A DNA stretch of 64,000 nt from Candidatus Gastranaerophilales bacterium. GTDB taxonomy: Bacteria; Cyanobacteriota; Vampirovibrionia; Gastranaerophilales; Gastranaerophilaceae. Under the pieces are notes generated by a model that was not told the origin of the DNA, searched no databases, and was given only the letters and a program-made list of their open reading frames with translations. Shown here piece by piece: positions 1 to 8,209 of the stretch; the first letter of the stretch is position 1; each line of letters begins with the position of its first letter. The stretch is taken from assembly GCA_944323955.1 (NCBI GenBank), contig CALUUK010000002.1, positions 62,001 through 126,000 of the forward strand. Direction: 5' to 3'. The translations under genes were made by a program, and so were the position numbers.

Positions 1-87
1 TTCATGAGAAAGTGGTTCATTGCAGCATTCTATTGCATGATTGAGCATTTTGATATTATTTTCATAAAGCTGTGAATAATCTTCCAT
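1..87 (-). CDS. possible N-terminal fragment of a gene running off the left edge
   Basis: On the minus strand an ATG at 87-85 opens a frame of 29 codons that stays open to the window edge and begins MEDYSQLYENNIKML. The composition is protein-like, with two adjacent cysteines and a helical pattern. No convincing ribosome-binding site precedes it, and the frame is also open upstream, so the start is uncertain. A GGAGG at about 108-112 on the plus strand precedes a 10-codon frame at 120, which may be chance. The product is not recognised, and the call could be a chance open frame. Confidence 0.3.
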   Translation of the reverse strand, partial: MEDYSQLYENNIKMLNHAIECCNEPLSHE

Positions 88-183
88 GAAAATAAATATA
101 GCATGATTGGAGGTTAAAAATGAACTTTTATGAGTATAAAGTAGTTTTATAATATGATATGATAAAAAGTGAGGTAAGGAATA

Positions 184-363
184 ATGAGTGCAATATTGAA
201 TTTTTTTAAAGGAATATTTATGTTAAATGAAGCGGAAACTGTTCCTATAGGCTTATGCGGTTTCGATTGTCCGCCTCAGCAGACCGCACCTAAAAAAAGT
301 AAACCGAAACGTAAACGGGAAATGAGATTATCTGAATTAATGGATAATAATATTGTTGAATAA
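184..363 (+). CDS. 59-aa small protein of unknown function
   Basis: The frame runs ATG 184 to TAA 363, preceded by GAGGTAAGGA, a plausible ribosome-binding site. The N-terminal half is hydrophobic (SAILNFFKGIFM). A central CGFDCPPQ segment carries two cysteines, followed by a very basic stretch (KKSKPKRKRE) and a short acidic tail. The family is not recognised. It lies about 60 bp upstream of ybaB on the same strand and may share its transcript. The paired cysteines could bind metal, but there is no further support for that. Confidence 0.55.
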   Translation: MSAILNFFKGIFMLNEAETVPIGLCGFDCPPQQTAPKKSKPKRKREMRLSELMDNNIVE

Positions 364-420
364 TATTATTTGTTAGATTATAATAAACTCACCGGATTAG
401 AAGGATATGGAGTTTATAAA

Positions 421-759
421 ATGATGAATTTAGCAAGTATGATGAAACAGGCACAACAAGTACAAAAAAGACTTCAAGATGCTCAGGCTGAACTTAGTAA
501 TACGGAAATAAAATCCGAAGCGGCAAACGGAGCTGTTGTTGTTGTATGTGACGGACATGGTAAATTTAAATCAATAAAACTGTCTAAGCAGGCAATTAAT
601 TCGGAAAATCCCGAATCTGTTGATGATGAAACGGTTGAAATGCTTGAAGATTTAATTACATCTGCAATGAAACAGGCAACAAGTGATGCGCAAAAAAAGA
701 TGCAGGATAAAATGAAAGGTATTGTTCCTGCAGGAATTAATATTCCCGGATTATTCTAA
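421..759 (+). CDS. ybaB: YbaB/EbfC family nucleoid-associated protein
   Basis: This is a small dimeric nucleoid-associated DNA-binding protein of the YbaB/EbfC family. The 112-residue product has the typical size and layout: an N-terminal helix rich in Met and Gln (NLASMMKQAQQVQKRLQDAQ), a central strand region (VVVVCDGHGKFKSIKL), an acidic helix with VDDETVEMLEDLI, and the C-terminal GIVPAGINIPGLF segment. The start at 421 is chosen because GGAG lies 8 nt upstream; the frame is open further upstream to 370 without a good start. The stop overlaps the recR start (TAATG), the classic ybaB-recR arrangement. Confidence 0.93.
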   Translation: MMNLASMMKQAQQVQKRLQDAQAELSNTEIKSEAANGAVVVVCDGHGKFKSIKLSKQAINSENPESVDDETVEMLEDLITSAMKQATSDAQKKMQDKMKGIVPAGINIPGLF

Positions 760-1358
760 TGGAATACACAAAGCCGTTAGCTCAATTAATAGAATTTTTT
801 CAGAAATTCCCCGGAGTAGGTCCTAAATCTGCACAGCGCATGGCGTTTCATCTTTTAAAAATGCCTTTGGGTGAAGTGCAGAGATTTTCTAATATACTTG
901 TTGAAGCTAAGGAAAATATTCATTATTGTAATATTTGCTTTAATATGTCGGCATCAAACCCTTGTGAAATATGCTCTGATACAAGAAGAGACAGATCAAC
1001 AATATGTGTTGTGGCAGAGACAAAGGATTTAATTGCTGTTGAAAAGACAAGAGAATATAAAGGTTTATATCATGTTCTTCAAGGTATGTTGTCGCCGCTT
1101 GACGGAATAGGTGTTGAAGATATAAGAATAAAAGAGCTTTTAACCAGAGCTGCAGATGAAAATATAAAAGAAATAATACTTGCTTTGAGCCCTTCAGTTG
1201 AAGGCGAGGCAACAAGTATGTATATAACAAAACTTTTAAAACCGTTTAATATAAAAATTTCAAGAATAGCTTTCGGGCTTCCCGTGGGGTCTGATTTGGA
1301 ATTTGCGGATGAAATAACTCTTGCAAAAGCTATTGAAGGAAGAAGGTTAGTAGATTAA
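759..1358 (+). CDS. recR: recombination mediator RecR
   Basis: RecR works with RecO, and RecF where present, to load RecA at gapped DNA. The 199-aa product is full length. It has an N-terminal helix-hairpin-helix (FPGVGPKSAQRMAFHLL), a four-cysteine zinc motif (CNICFNMSASNPCEIC), a Toprim domain (ICVVAETKDLIAVEKT, with LSPSVEGEATSMYI) and the C-terminal GLPVGSDLEFADEITLAKA motif. Its start overlaps the ybaB stop by one base, implying translational coupling. A 59-aa gene follows after 10 bp, so the unit is probably ybaB-recR-59aa. Confidence 0.97.
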   Translation: MEYTKPLAQLIEFFQKFPGVGPKSAQRMAFHLLKMPLGEVQRFSNILVEAKENIHYCNICFNMSASNPCEICSDTRRDRSTICVVAETKDLIAVEKTREYKGLYHVLQGMLSPLDGIGVEDIRIKELLTRAADENIKEIILALSPSVEGEATSMYITKLLKPFNIKISRIAFGLPVGSDLEFADEITLAKAIEGRRLVD

Positions 1359-1368
1359 GGAGACAAAT

Positions 1369-1548
1369 ATGGGTCAGATAACAATCAGGTCAGACAGAAA
1401 AACGGATTATACTTTTGTATATAAAGGCGAAGATGTTGTACTTGAAGCGGGAAGTGTTATCAGTATAGCTAACGGGCTTCAGGATGTTGTTCTTCCTACT
1501 TGCAAAATGAAAATTGCTAATAATCTGATTATTGTTAAGGATGAGTAG
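1369..1548 (+). CDS. 59-aa small protein behind recR
   Basis: The frame ATG 1369 to TAG 1548 is preceded by AAGGAGACAAAT, a near-ideal ribosome-binding site, 10 bp after recR. The product looks mostly beta-stranded (GQITIRSDRKTDYTFVYKG, VVLEAGSVISIANG, KIANNLIIVKDE) and has one cysteine. There is no signal peptide or membrane segment, and the family is not recognised. Operon position suggests it is made together with YbaB and RecR, but nothing in the sequence ties it to recombination. Confidence 0.7.
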   Translation: MGQITIRSDRKTDYTFVYKGEDVVLEAGSVISIANGLQDVVLPTCKMKIANNLIIVKDE

Positions 1549-1574
1549 TTAAAATCTTTATATAATTTGCGGAT

Positions 1575-1758
1575 TTGCAGCCGTATAATATTGATTTTAT
1601 GTTCCGTTCAATAATAATGATTTTCTTAAACTCAACATAAAAGCACGGCAAACTCGGTCTTTAAGACCTCAAACAGTGCCGTGCCGTGTTGTCTGTTTCG
1701 TTAAAGAAAATTACATTATTATTTCAAGTCACTAAAAATCAATATTATACGGCTGCAA
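1575..1758. repeat. interspersed palindromic repeat, copy A (divergent)
   Basis: Two perfect 24-bp inverted arms (1575-1598 and 1735-1758, outer end TTGCAGCCGTATAATATT) enclose a structured core. The core has a GGTCTTTAAGACC palindrome and a CACGGCA/TGCCGTG pair. It keeps the skeleton of the copies at 5027, 62270 and 63700: AAACTCGG, a hairpin, CTCAAACAG.G, then TGTTG.CT and GTTAA. The arms are unrelated to those copies. It sits between the 59-aa gene and the convergent ABC ATPase gene, so it may also act as a terminator. It contains no reading frame of note. Confidence 0.7.
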
Positions 1759-1771
1759 TATTATATAATTT

Positions 1772-2827
1772 TTAAATTCTCATGCCTGTTTCGGGATCGA
1801 AAAATAAAATATTTCCGGTATTTATTTTAAACAGAATTTCATTATCAATTTTTAATGACGGAGGAAGAATAGCCGCACATTCTTTATTATTTGCATTAAA
1901 ATATATCACTTGTTCATTTCCCAGCATTTCTTTTATGTTTATTGCTGCCGGAAAATTAAAGTTTGCATCAGGTTCATTAAAACTTTCGGCTCTTATACCC
2001 AGTAATACCAAACTTCTGTCTTTTAAAATATATTTTTGGGACTCATTTAATTCAAAAGATTTTCCGTTTATATTGACCTGTCCGTTAATAATATCTGATT
2101 TAATAAAATTCATTGCAGGAGAACCCAAAAATCCGCCCACAAAAGTATTAACAGGATTGTTATAAATATTTTGAGGAATATCCGTTTGCTGAATAATACC
2201 TTTATCAATAATTGCAATTCTGTCGCCCATAGTAAGAGCTTCTGTTTGGTCATGGGTTACATAAATAAATGTTGTTTGAAGTTTTTGATGTAATTTTTTA
2301 ATTTCCGCCCTCATTTGAACTCGTAATTTTGCATCAAGATTTGATAAAGGTTCATCCATTAAAAATACTTTAGGATTTCTTACTATAGCTCTTCCGAGAG
2401 CAACTCTTTGTCTTTGACCGCCCGAAAGCTGTTTTGGTTTTCTTTGAAGAAGTTCTGTTAAATTAAGTATTTGAGCTGCTTCTTTGATTTTTGCATCTAT
2501 ATCTTTTTTTGGCATCTTTCGCATTTTTAAAGGAAATGCCATATTCTCATAAACACTCATATGCGGATAGAGTGCATAATTTTGAAAAACAAAAGCAATA
2601 TCACGATCTTTTGGATGTACATTATTTACACATTTACCGTCAATAAAAATTTCACCTTGCGTTATATCTTCAAGTCCCGCAATCATTCTTAAAAGTGTAG
2701 ATTTTCCGCAGCCGGATGAACCGACAAGAACAAGAAATTCTTTATCTTTTACGGTTAAAGATACGTTATCAATAATTTTATTTTTATCGTAAATTTTAAC
2801 AACATTTTTTAATTCAACTTGTGCCAT
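1772..2827 (-). CDS. sugar-type ABC transporter ATP-binding protein (UgpC/MalK/MsmX type)
   Basis: This is the ATPase subunit of a carbohydrate importer of the UgpC/MalK/MsmX class. Visible motifs, in order, are Walker [11 protein letters not shown]-loop [12 protein letters not shown], signature [15 protein letters not shown], Walker [13 protein letters not shown] and H-loop [12 protein letters not shown]-terminal TOBE/regulatory region of about 110 residues follows. The start MAQVELKN at 2827 gives 351 aa, usual for the family, with AGGATAAT just upstream. No permease or binding-protein gene is adjacent, as is common for ATPases shared by several sugar importers. It directly follows the kinase-like gene with a one-base gap, so the two are surely co-translated. 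Confidence 0.9.
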   Translation of the reverse strand: MAQVELKNVVKIYDKNKIIDNVSLTVKDKEFLVLVGSSGCGKSTLLRMIAGLEDITQGEIFIDGKCVNNVHPKDRDIAFVFQNYALYPHMSVYENMAFPLKMRKMPKKDIDAKIKEAAQILNLTELLQRKPKQLSGGQRQRVALGRAIVRNPKVFLMDEPLSNLDAKLRVQMRAEIKKLHQKLQTTFIYVTHDQTEALTMGDRIAIIDKGIIQQTDIPQNIYNNPVNTFVGGFLGSPAMNFIKSDIINGQVNINGKSFELNESQKYILKDRSLVLLGIRAESFNEPDANFNFPAAINIKEMLGNEQVIYFNANNKECAAILPPSLKIDNEILFKINTGNILFFDPETGMRI

Positions 2828-2828
2828 A

Positions 2829-3983
2829 TTATCCTGCCGGTGTTTGTTCAATTATCGATTTATCAACAGGAATAACAAATACAAATGAAACCTGATTTGA
2901 ATATCTGGTATTAACCCAGATATCACCTTTTAATTTGTTAATATATTTTTTTGAGCTTCCGAGCAAAAGACTTTGCAGCAAGAACTTTTTAGAATTTTTA
3001 TCGACTTGCACGTAAGGATCAAAAATCTCGTCATTTGTATATTGTTTAGGATCCATACCTTTTGCAACAATTTCAAACATAAGATATGATTTGCTGCTTG
3101 TTTTTTCGGGGATTTCAATGCCTTTTGTGAGTAAAAATTCCGGAACCGGATTAGAAAGACTTACATTAATTGCGCCGGTTTCAATTGAACTTATGGCATT
3201 TTCAATAAGGTTATTCATAACGGTTTTCAATACATTTTTATCCGAATAACAATTCTGAGTAAGAAGATCAGAGGTATTTACGGTTATTTCAATGTCTTTA
3301 TTTTGAACTTTAACAGACATTTCATTTATTACAACCGAAAGCAATGCCGCGGCATCAAAGTTGTTATAATCAATTGTGTATAAGTCGGATTCAACCTGAG
3401 ATAATTCAACGAGTTTTTCAATAAACAATAATAACTCTGCTGAATTGGAATTCATTATTTGAAGATATTTTTTCTGTTTATCGTTAATTTCCCCGCTCAA
3501 ACCTTCAAGCATAGCCTGAGAAAAGCCTACAACCGAGTGCAGGGGCGAACGCAGATAATTTGACATTTTTGTTAACAGTACATTTTTTGTGTGATTAAGA
3601 ATTTTTTGTTCCTGACGTTCCGTAATTAACTGGTCAAGTAAGGAATGATCCTGAGTATTATCAATAATGGTAAGGATGTACCTTTTTCTTTTGGATGAAG
3701 ATACATCCGTTACCTTAACATCGGTTATTTTTGTATTTTGTTCCTGCGTAACTACTTTTAATATTTGTTTAATTTTTTCATCTTTGTTTCTGATAATATT
3801 GTCGGAATTTGTAATAAAGTAGTCATTTATGTTTTTTCCGCGAAGTTTGTTCGTTTCAAAAAGTTTAAACGATTGCTTATTTGCATAAATAATCTTACCG
3901 GTTTCATCTATTACAAGAACAGCCTCAGGCAAGTACGTAAGAACATTGTATTGTTTTCCCAAAAGTAAACTGAAAAAGTTCAT
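2829..3983 (-). CDS. PAS-domain histidine-kinase homologue lacking the phospho-accepting His
   Basis: The 384-aa cytosolic protein has a PAS domain at about 10-110 ([20 protein letters not shown]), a HisKA-like dimerisation helix at about 125-195 and a HATPase_c-like domain at about 245-375. The H-box reads [10 protein letters not shown] (141-150), where kinases have SHELRTPL, so the usual phospho-acceptor is Asn142. The N-box is kept ([10 protein letters not shown]), but no DxGxG ATP-lid motif is visible. It is therefore probably a sensor or partner protein, not an active autokinase, though phosphorylation at another His such as 149 cannot be excluded. It is upstream of and tightly coupled to the ABC ATPase gene. 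No response regulator is adjacent. Confidence 0.75.
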   Translation of the reverse strand: MNFFSLLLGKQYNVLTYLPEAVLVIDETGKIIYANKQSFKLFETNKLRGKNINDYFITNSDNIIRNKDEKIKQILKVVTQEQNTKITDVKVTDVSSSKRKRYILTIIDNTQDHSLLDQLITERQEQKILNHTKNVLLTKMSNYLRSPLHSVVGFSQAMLEGLSGEINDKQKKYLQIMNSNSAELLLFIEKLVELSQVESDLYTIDYNNFDAAALLSVVINEMSVKVQNKDIEITVNTSDLLTQNCYSDKNVLKTVMNNLIENAISSIETGAINVSLSNPVPEFLLTKGIEIPEKTSSKSYLMFEIVAKGMDPKQYTNDEIFDPYVQVDKNSKKFLLQSLLLGSSKKYINKLKGDIWVNTRYSNQVSFVFVIPVDKSIIEQTPAG

Positions 3984-4056
3984 CTTATTACCCTAAATAT
4001 TTCTACGGATTATATTTTAGCATATCAGAGGGCAAATGAACAATACAAAATTATGA

Positions 4057-4998
4057 TTAGTCAATTAAATAGTCTTTCAAACATTTAATATTTTCGGCGG
4101 TTCTGAGTTTTTTAAGTGCAATACATTCAATCTGCCGGATTCTTTCTTTTGAAAACCCCATGTTTTTGCCAAGCTGTTCAAGTGTTTTTGGTTCTTCACC
4201 ATTAATGCCGAAGCGATTTATGATAATTTTGCGTTCTTTTGGTGATAATTCTTTCAAAATATGTTCTATATGAGCTTTTAGTATCATATTTTGGGTTTTA
4301 TCTTCGGGCGAAAGATAATTATCGTCAGGGATATAATCTTCAAGCGAAAGATTCTCGGCAACGGGAGCATCAAGACTGACGGGTTCCAGTTTAATGGTTT
4401 TCATAACCATTATAACCTGTTTTACGGGGAGTTTTGTCCTTTCCGCTATTTCGTTAATATCAGCTTCACGTCCGAGTTCATAGTTTAGGGAAAACATTGC
4501 TTTTTTGACGCTGCGAATTTTATCTATCATATGCACGGGGATTCTGATAAGTTTAGAGTTATTGGCTATTGCACGCACAATTGTTTGTCTTATCCACCAG
4601 GTTGCATATGTTGAGAATTTAAATCCTTTTGAATAATCAAATTTATTTGCTGCTTTAATAAGTCCCAAAGAACCCTCCTGCACCAGATCCATAAATAAGA
4701 CACCTTGTCCCGCATATTTTTTTGCAATACTGACAACCAGTCTTAGATTTGCCTGAATCAGCTTCTTTTTTGCTTTTATTGCTTTGTGCTTATCTCCCTC
4801 CATAATATCTTTTCCCAGAGCTTCTTCTTCTTCTCTTTTAAGGAGTTTTGTTTTGCCTATGTCTTTTAAATACATCTGCAGGATATCATCTTTAAAAACA
4901 ATATTGTTAAAAAAAGCAATTTCTTCTTCATCTTCATCATTTGCCAGATGTATAAATTGGTTTTCTTCTTCAAAATTTTCAATATACTGAATACTCAT
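4057..4998 (-). CDS. RpoD-like sigma-70 family factor (group 1/2)
   Basis: This RNA polymerase sigma factor has regions 1.2 to 4.2 and no long region 1.1. Visible are the region 1.2 segment [22 protein letters not shown], region 2 ([39 protein letters not shown] and [18 protein letters not shown]), region 3 ([17 protein letters not shown]) and region 4.2 ([28 protein letters not shown]). The start at 4998 is supported by GGAGG 8 nt upstream. At 313 aa it is close in size to the second such factor at 39526. The palindromic repeat at 5027-5202 ends 28 bp upstream of its ATG, so its promoter must lie in or beyond the repeat. Confidence 0.9.
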   Translation of the reverse strand: MSIQYIENFEEENQFIHLANDEDEEEIAFFNNIVFKDDILQMYLKDIGKTKLLKREEEEALGKDIMEGDKHKAIKAKKKLIQANLRLVVSIAKKYAGQGVLFMDLVQEGSLGLIKAANKFDYSKGFKFSTYATWWIRQTIVRAIANNSKLIRIPVHMIDKIRSVKKAMFSLNYELGREADINEIAERTKLPVKQVIMVMKTIKLEPVSLDAPVAENLSLEDYIPDDNYLSPEDKTQNMILKAHIEHILKELSPKERKIIINRFGINGEEPKTLEQLGKNMGFSKERIRQIECIALKKLRTAENIKCLKDYLID

Positions 4999-5026
4999 TA
5001 TAAATCCTCCGACTTAGTGTGTTTGT

Positions 5027-5202
5027 TTTAACCCTAAATAATAAAATCTTCGCCGGATATTTTTTCCTATACTGCTAAACTCGGCACAAAGCTCCGCAAC
5101 TCGCACTAAAAGTGCTCAAACAGCGCTCCGCCCTGCTGTTGCCTCGTTAAGCATTATTACGGAAAAAATATATGCCATCAGATTTTATTATTTAGGGTTA
5201 AA
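5027..5202. repeat. interspersed palindromic repeat, copy B
   Basis: Perfect 23-bp inverted arms at 5027-5049 and 5180-5202 share the inner half AATAATAAAATCT with the copies at 62270 and 63700, but have their own outer half TTTAACCCTA. A second nested pair, ATATTTTTTCC and GGAAAAAATAT, lies inside. The core has a GCACTAAAAGTGC hairpin followed by GCTCAAACAGCGCTCCGC, identical in all three close copies. It lies directly upstream of the 4057 sigma-factor gene. No transposase is encoded. Confidence 0.9.
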
Positions 5203-5288
5203 TATATGCTAAAGTTCTTTAGTATATTAACTAAAAAACTGATTAATTCTTATGACGGAAGATTTTTTTTTGAGTTCCTGAAATTTTT

Positions 5289-6023
5289 TTAGTATCCCAA
5301 AGAAAGTCCTGCACAGATATTTATGGATTGACCCGTTATGGATTTTGCATTATCCGAGATTAAATATTCACAAACAGATGCAATTTCCTCCGGTGTAACA
5401 AATCTTCTTTGCGGGATTGTTTCAATAATTTCATTGCGTGAAAAATCCTCTTGAAGATTTTCATTATTGATAAGCTCTGTATCTACCCAGCCCGGGTTAA
5501 TTATATTAACGGTTATATTATCCTGTGCCAGTTCAAGCGCCAGAGCTTTTGTCATTCCGATTAAAGAGGCTTTTGTCATGGAATATAATGATGCATTTGC
5601 TTCTCCCATAACTCCTGAGATAGAACCTATATTTATAATTCTGCCCCACTTTTGACTTTTCATATGCGATGCAAAGGATTTAATAAGAATTAAAGGTGCT
5701 GCACAATTCAGCATTAAAGAGTCATAGATGTCTTTGTTATTATAATTTTCAATAATCGAGTAAATATAGCTTCCCGCATTATTTATCAGAATATCAATAT
5801 TTGTATTTAATTTTTTATGAAAGTCTTCAATATTCTCAAATTTAGATAAATCGCAAGGGATAAATCCTGCGAAATTATTCTCATTGCATAGATTTTTAAG
5901 TTTTTCACCGTATCTTCCGGTTATAAAAACATTGTATTTACAGGCAAAATGTTTTGCAATCGCAAGTCCTATTCCTTGCGATGAACCTGTTATAAGAATA
6001 TTTTTTTTATCCCTGATCAACAT
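5289..6023 (-). CDS. short-chain dehydrogenase/reductase (FabG-like)
   Basis: This NAD(P)-dependent oxidoreductase belongs to the classical SDR family. The 244-aa product has the Rossmann glycine motif ILITGSSQGIGLAIAKHF near the N-terminus, INNAG at about 85, catalytic Ser in GSISGV and the YSMTK (YxxxK) pair at about 147, then the NIINPGWVDTELI segment and a C-terminal GQSINICAGLSLGY typical of FabG relatives. The substrate cannot be told. Its start overlaps the 108-aa gene upstream by 17 nt, making a co-translated unit with that gene and the HIT gene. Confidence 0.88.
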   Translation of the reverse strand: MLIRDKKNILITGSSQGIGLAIAKHFACKYNVFITGRYGEKLKNLCNENNFAGFIPCDLSKFENIEDFHKKLNTNIDILINNAGSYIYSIIENYNNKDIYDSLMLNCAAPLILIKSFASHMKSQKWGRIINIGSISGVMGEANASLYSMTKASLIGMTKALALELAQDNITVNIINPGWVDTELINNENLQEDFSRNEIIETIPQRRFVTPEEIASVCEYLISDNAKSITGQSINICAGLSLGY

Positions 6024-6333
6024 TTGTAATAAAACTCATTAATGCCATTATAAAAGAATTTACTAAATCTTTTTTTTCATTATCATTCAGTGTTTTAATA
6101 AATTCAATACAGGTATGAAGATTATAATTTTCGTCATACCATCTTTTATACCCCGGAGGCGCATTTTCATTAAGGTGTACAATTTTCTCATCAAAATTGC
6201 TTCCGTATTTTTCCATAATTATCTGAAGGAAATCCTGCGCGATAAGGTCAATATGCTCGTCATTAACTTGTTCTAATAAAGCTAATAATGATTTCAATTC
6301 GGGATATTTATCGTACCAACGGCTGTATTTCAT
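6007..6333 (-). CDS. 108-aa protein with two internal repeats, unknown function
   Basis: The product is built from two similar ~43-residue units. The first begins YSRWYDKYPELKSLLALLEQ and the second YKRWYDENYNLHTCIEFIKT; each continues into an amphipathic helix (DLIAQDFLQIIMEKYG and DLVNSFIMALMSFI). It has no signal peptide or cysteine pair. It sits between the HIT gene (2-bp gap) and the SDR gene (17-nt overlap), so it is certainly translated as part of this unit. AGGTTAATT upstream of the ATG can serve as ribosome-binding site. The family is not recognised. Confidence 0.7.
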   Translation of the reverse strand: MKYSRWYDKYPELKSLLALLEQVNDEHIDLIAQDFLQIIMEKYGSNFDEKIVHLNENAPPGYKRWYDENYNLHTCIEFIKTLNDNEKKDLVNSFIMALMSFITNVDQG

Positions 6334-6335
6334 AA

Positions 6336-6668
6336 TTAACCTGCCGGCCAGTTAAAGTTTCTGCCTGCCATAACATGTACATGTATGTGAAAGACGGTTT
6401 GCCCCGCGCTTTCACCTGTATTTATTACGGTTCTGTATTCTTTAATACCGAGTTTTTCCGCAATTTTGGGAACAGCGGAAAATATATTACCGAATGCTTC
6501 TTCTGAATCAATATCATTTAAAGATGCATAGTGTTTTTTAGGGATAACAAGAAAATGTACCGGTGCCTGAGGATTTAAATCATTAAATGCGACAACATTT
6601 TCATCTTCATAAATTAAATCTGCCGGAATTTCTTTATTTGCTATTTTACAAAATATACAATCTGCCAT
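6336..6668 (-). CDS. hinT: HIT-family nucleotide hydrolase (HinT-like)
   Basis: This is a purine nucleoside phosphoramidase-type histidine triad protein. The 110-aa product starts CIFCKIANKEIPADLIYEDE (the CxxC HinT signature), continues VVAFNDLNPQAPVHFLVIPKKHY and carries the catalytic triad HIHVHVMAGRNFNW. It has the usual HinT length. AAGAGG lies 8 nt before the ATG. It is the first gene of the unit hinT, 108-aa gene, SDR, and diverges from mnmE with an 87-bp shared promoter region. Confidence 0.95.
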   Translation of the reverse strand: MADCIFCKIANKEIPADLIYEDENVVAFNDLNPQAPVHFLVIPKKHYASLNDIDSEEAFGNIFSAVPKIAEKLGIKEYRTVINTGESAGQTVFHIHVHVMAGRNFNWPAG

Positions 6669-6743
6669 TTTAAACCTCTTAACTTCAACTTAATCAATTT
6701 TACAACATAACATTGATTTTATACAACGTTAATATTTTTATTT

Positions 6744-6749
6744 TATAAT
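6744..6749 (+). promoter_or_regulatory. -10 box placed for leaderless mnmE transcription
   Basis: A perfect TATAAT ends 6 nt before the mnmE ATG at 6756, so transcription would start at or next to the A of the start codon. No ribosome-binding site is present (TTTACT separates the two). No good -35 box is seen at the expected distance. Confidence 0.5.
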
Positions 6750-6755
6750 TTTACT

Positions 6756-8093
6756 ATGAAAAATGCATACGAAACGGATACAATAGCAGCAATAGCAACG
6801 CCTGTCGGAAACGGCGGGGTCAGTATTATAAGAATTTCAGGCTCGGATTCGTTTAAAATTATTGATAAAATTTTTACTTCCAAGAATTTAAACGCCGGAC
6901 AAATTTATCACGGAAGAATTCTTGATAATAACGAACAACTGGATGAAGTTATTGTACTTCCGTTTAAAGCGCCCCGAAGTTATACGGGTGAAGATATTAT
7001 TGAAATCCAATGCCATGGCGGAATACATATAACTAAAAAGATACTTGATATTGTTCTTATGCAAGGGGCAAGATATGCCGGGCGCGGAGAGTTTACCAAA
7101 AGAGCATTTTTGAACGGAAAGATGGATTTATCGCAGGCAGAGGCAGTTCTTGATTTAATTCATGCCGGAACTGAAAAGTTTGCCCAGCAAAGTGCCAAAA
7201 ATTTATTCGGGAAACTTTCAATAGAAGTCGGAAAAATAAGACAGCAGATTATGGATTTGCTTTCAAGAATAATTGCTGCTGTTGATTTTCCCGAAGATGT
7301 AGCTGAGCCCGAATATGAATATATAGAAAAGATACTGGAAGAAATTCTCGGTAAGATAAATCATATTTTGAGTTTTTCAAACAGTTCAAATATTTTCAGA
7401 CAGGGCATAAAAATTGTTCTGGCAGGAAGACCAAATGTCGGGAAATCCTCACTTTTTAATGCTCTTTTAAATCTGGACAGAGCTATCGTAACTGATATTG
7501 CAGGTACAACAAGAGATGTTCTACAGGAAACCATTGATATAGACGGTATTGCTGCTACCATAATCGATACCGCAGGTATCAGAGAAGGTGAAGATGTAAA
7601 TAAAGTCGAAGCAATCGGAATTGATTATTCCAAAAAATATGTTCAAGACGCCGATATTGTTCTGTTTTTATACGATATAAGCGAAGGTTTTACTCTTGAT
7701 GACGGTGAAATTTTTGATTCTGTTAAACATAAAAACTGTATTAAAGTTGCAGCGAAATCGGACTTGACCGAAAAAAGGGACAATGATTCAATTTGTATTT
7801 CTTTAAAGACGGGTGAAAATCTTGAATTGTTAAGAGATAAAATCAGACATGCCGTTTTAAATCAAAATCTTACAGAGATTGAGTTTATAACCAATCAAAG
7901 ACAGCAAAAATGTCTTGAAGAAACAAAAAATGCATTGATTAATGCTTTAATTGCCGCCCGGAATAAAGAAATTCAGGATTTAATTTCAATAGACGTCAAA
8001 TCGGCTCTTATGTATATATCCGAGGTATCGGGCGAAGTTATTACGGATGAAATTTTAAACAATATTTTTGATAATTTTTGTATAGGAAAATAG
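6756..8093 (+). CDS. mnmE: tRNA modification GTPase MnmE
   Basis: MnmE with MnmG installs the (carboxymethyl)aminomethyl group on wobble U34 of certain tRNAs. The 445-aa product is full length. It has the N-terminal formyl-THF-binding domain (DTIAAIATPVGNGGVSIIRISG, SYTGEDIIEIQCHGG), a helical domain and an inserted G domain with GRPNVGKSS (about 224), DIAGTTRD, DTAG and KSDL. It ends with the invariant FCIGK. The upstream region suggests a leaderless transcript. mnmG is not in the window. Confidence 0.97.
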   Translation: MKNAYETDTIAAIATPVGNGGVSIIRISGSDSFKIIDKIFTSKNLNAGQIYHGRILDNNEQLDEVIVLPFKAPRSYTGEDIIEIQCHGGIHITKKILDIVLMQGARYAGRGEFTKRAFLNGKMDLSQAEAVLDLIHAGTEKFAQQSAKNLFGKLSIEVGKIRQQIMDLLSRIIAAVDFPEDVAEPEYEYIEKILEEILGKINHILSFSNSSNIFRQGIKIVLAGRPNVGKSSLFNALLNLDRAIVTDIAGTTRDVLQETIDIDGIAATIIDTAGIREGEDVNKVEAIGIDYSKKYVQDADIVLFLYDISEGFTLDDGEIFDSVKHKNCIKVAAKSDLTEKRDNDSICISLKTGENLELLRDKIRHAVLNQNLTEIEFITNQRQQKCLEETKNALINALIAARNKEIQDLISIDVKSALMYISEVSGEVITDEILNNIFDNFCIGK

Positions 8094-8209
8094 TTTTTTA
8101 AATAATTTAAAATACTCCTGTCAACTGCTCAGTTGGGTGATAAATTTTTTCAAATTTATTTTTAAACTGTAATTAAAATCATAGCTGACAGATTTAGGAT
8201 AAGTGCAAA

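Noticed and set aside
8110-8200. AACTGCTCAGTT palindrome after mnmE as a terminator
   Set aside because: The stem is only 5 bp with no adjacent T-run; kept as nothing more than a small inverted repeat.
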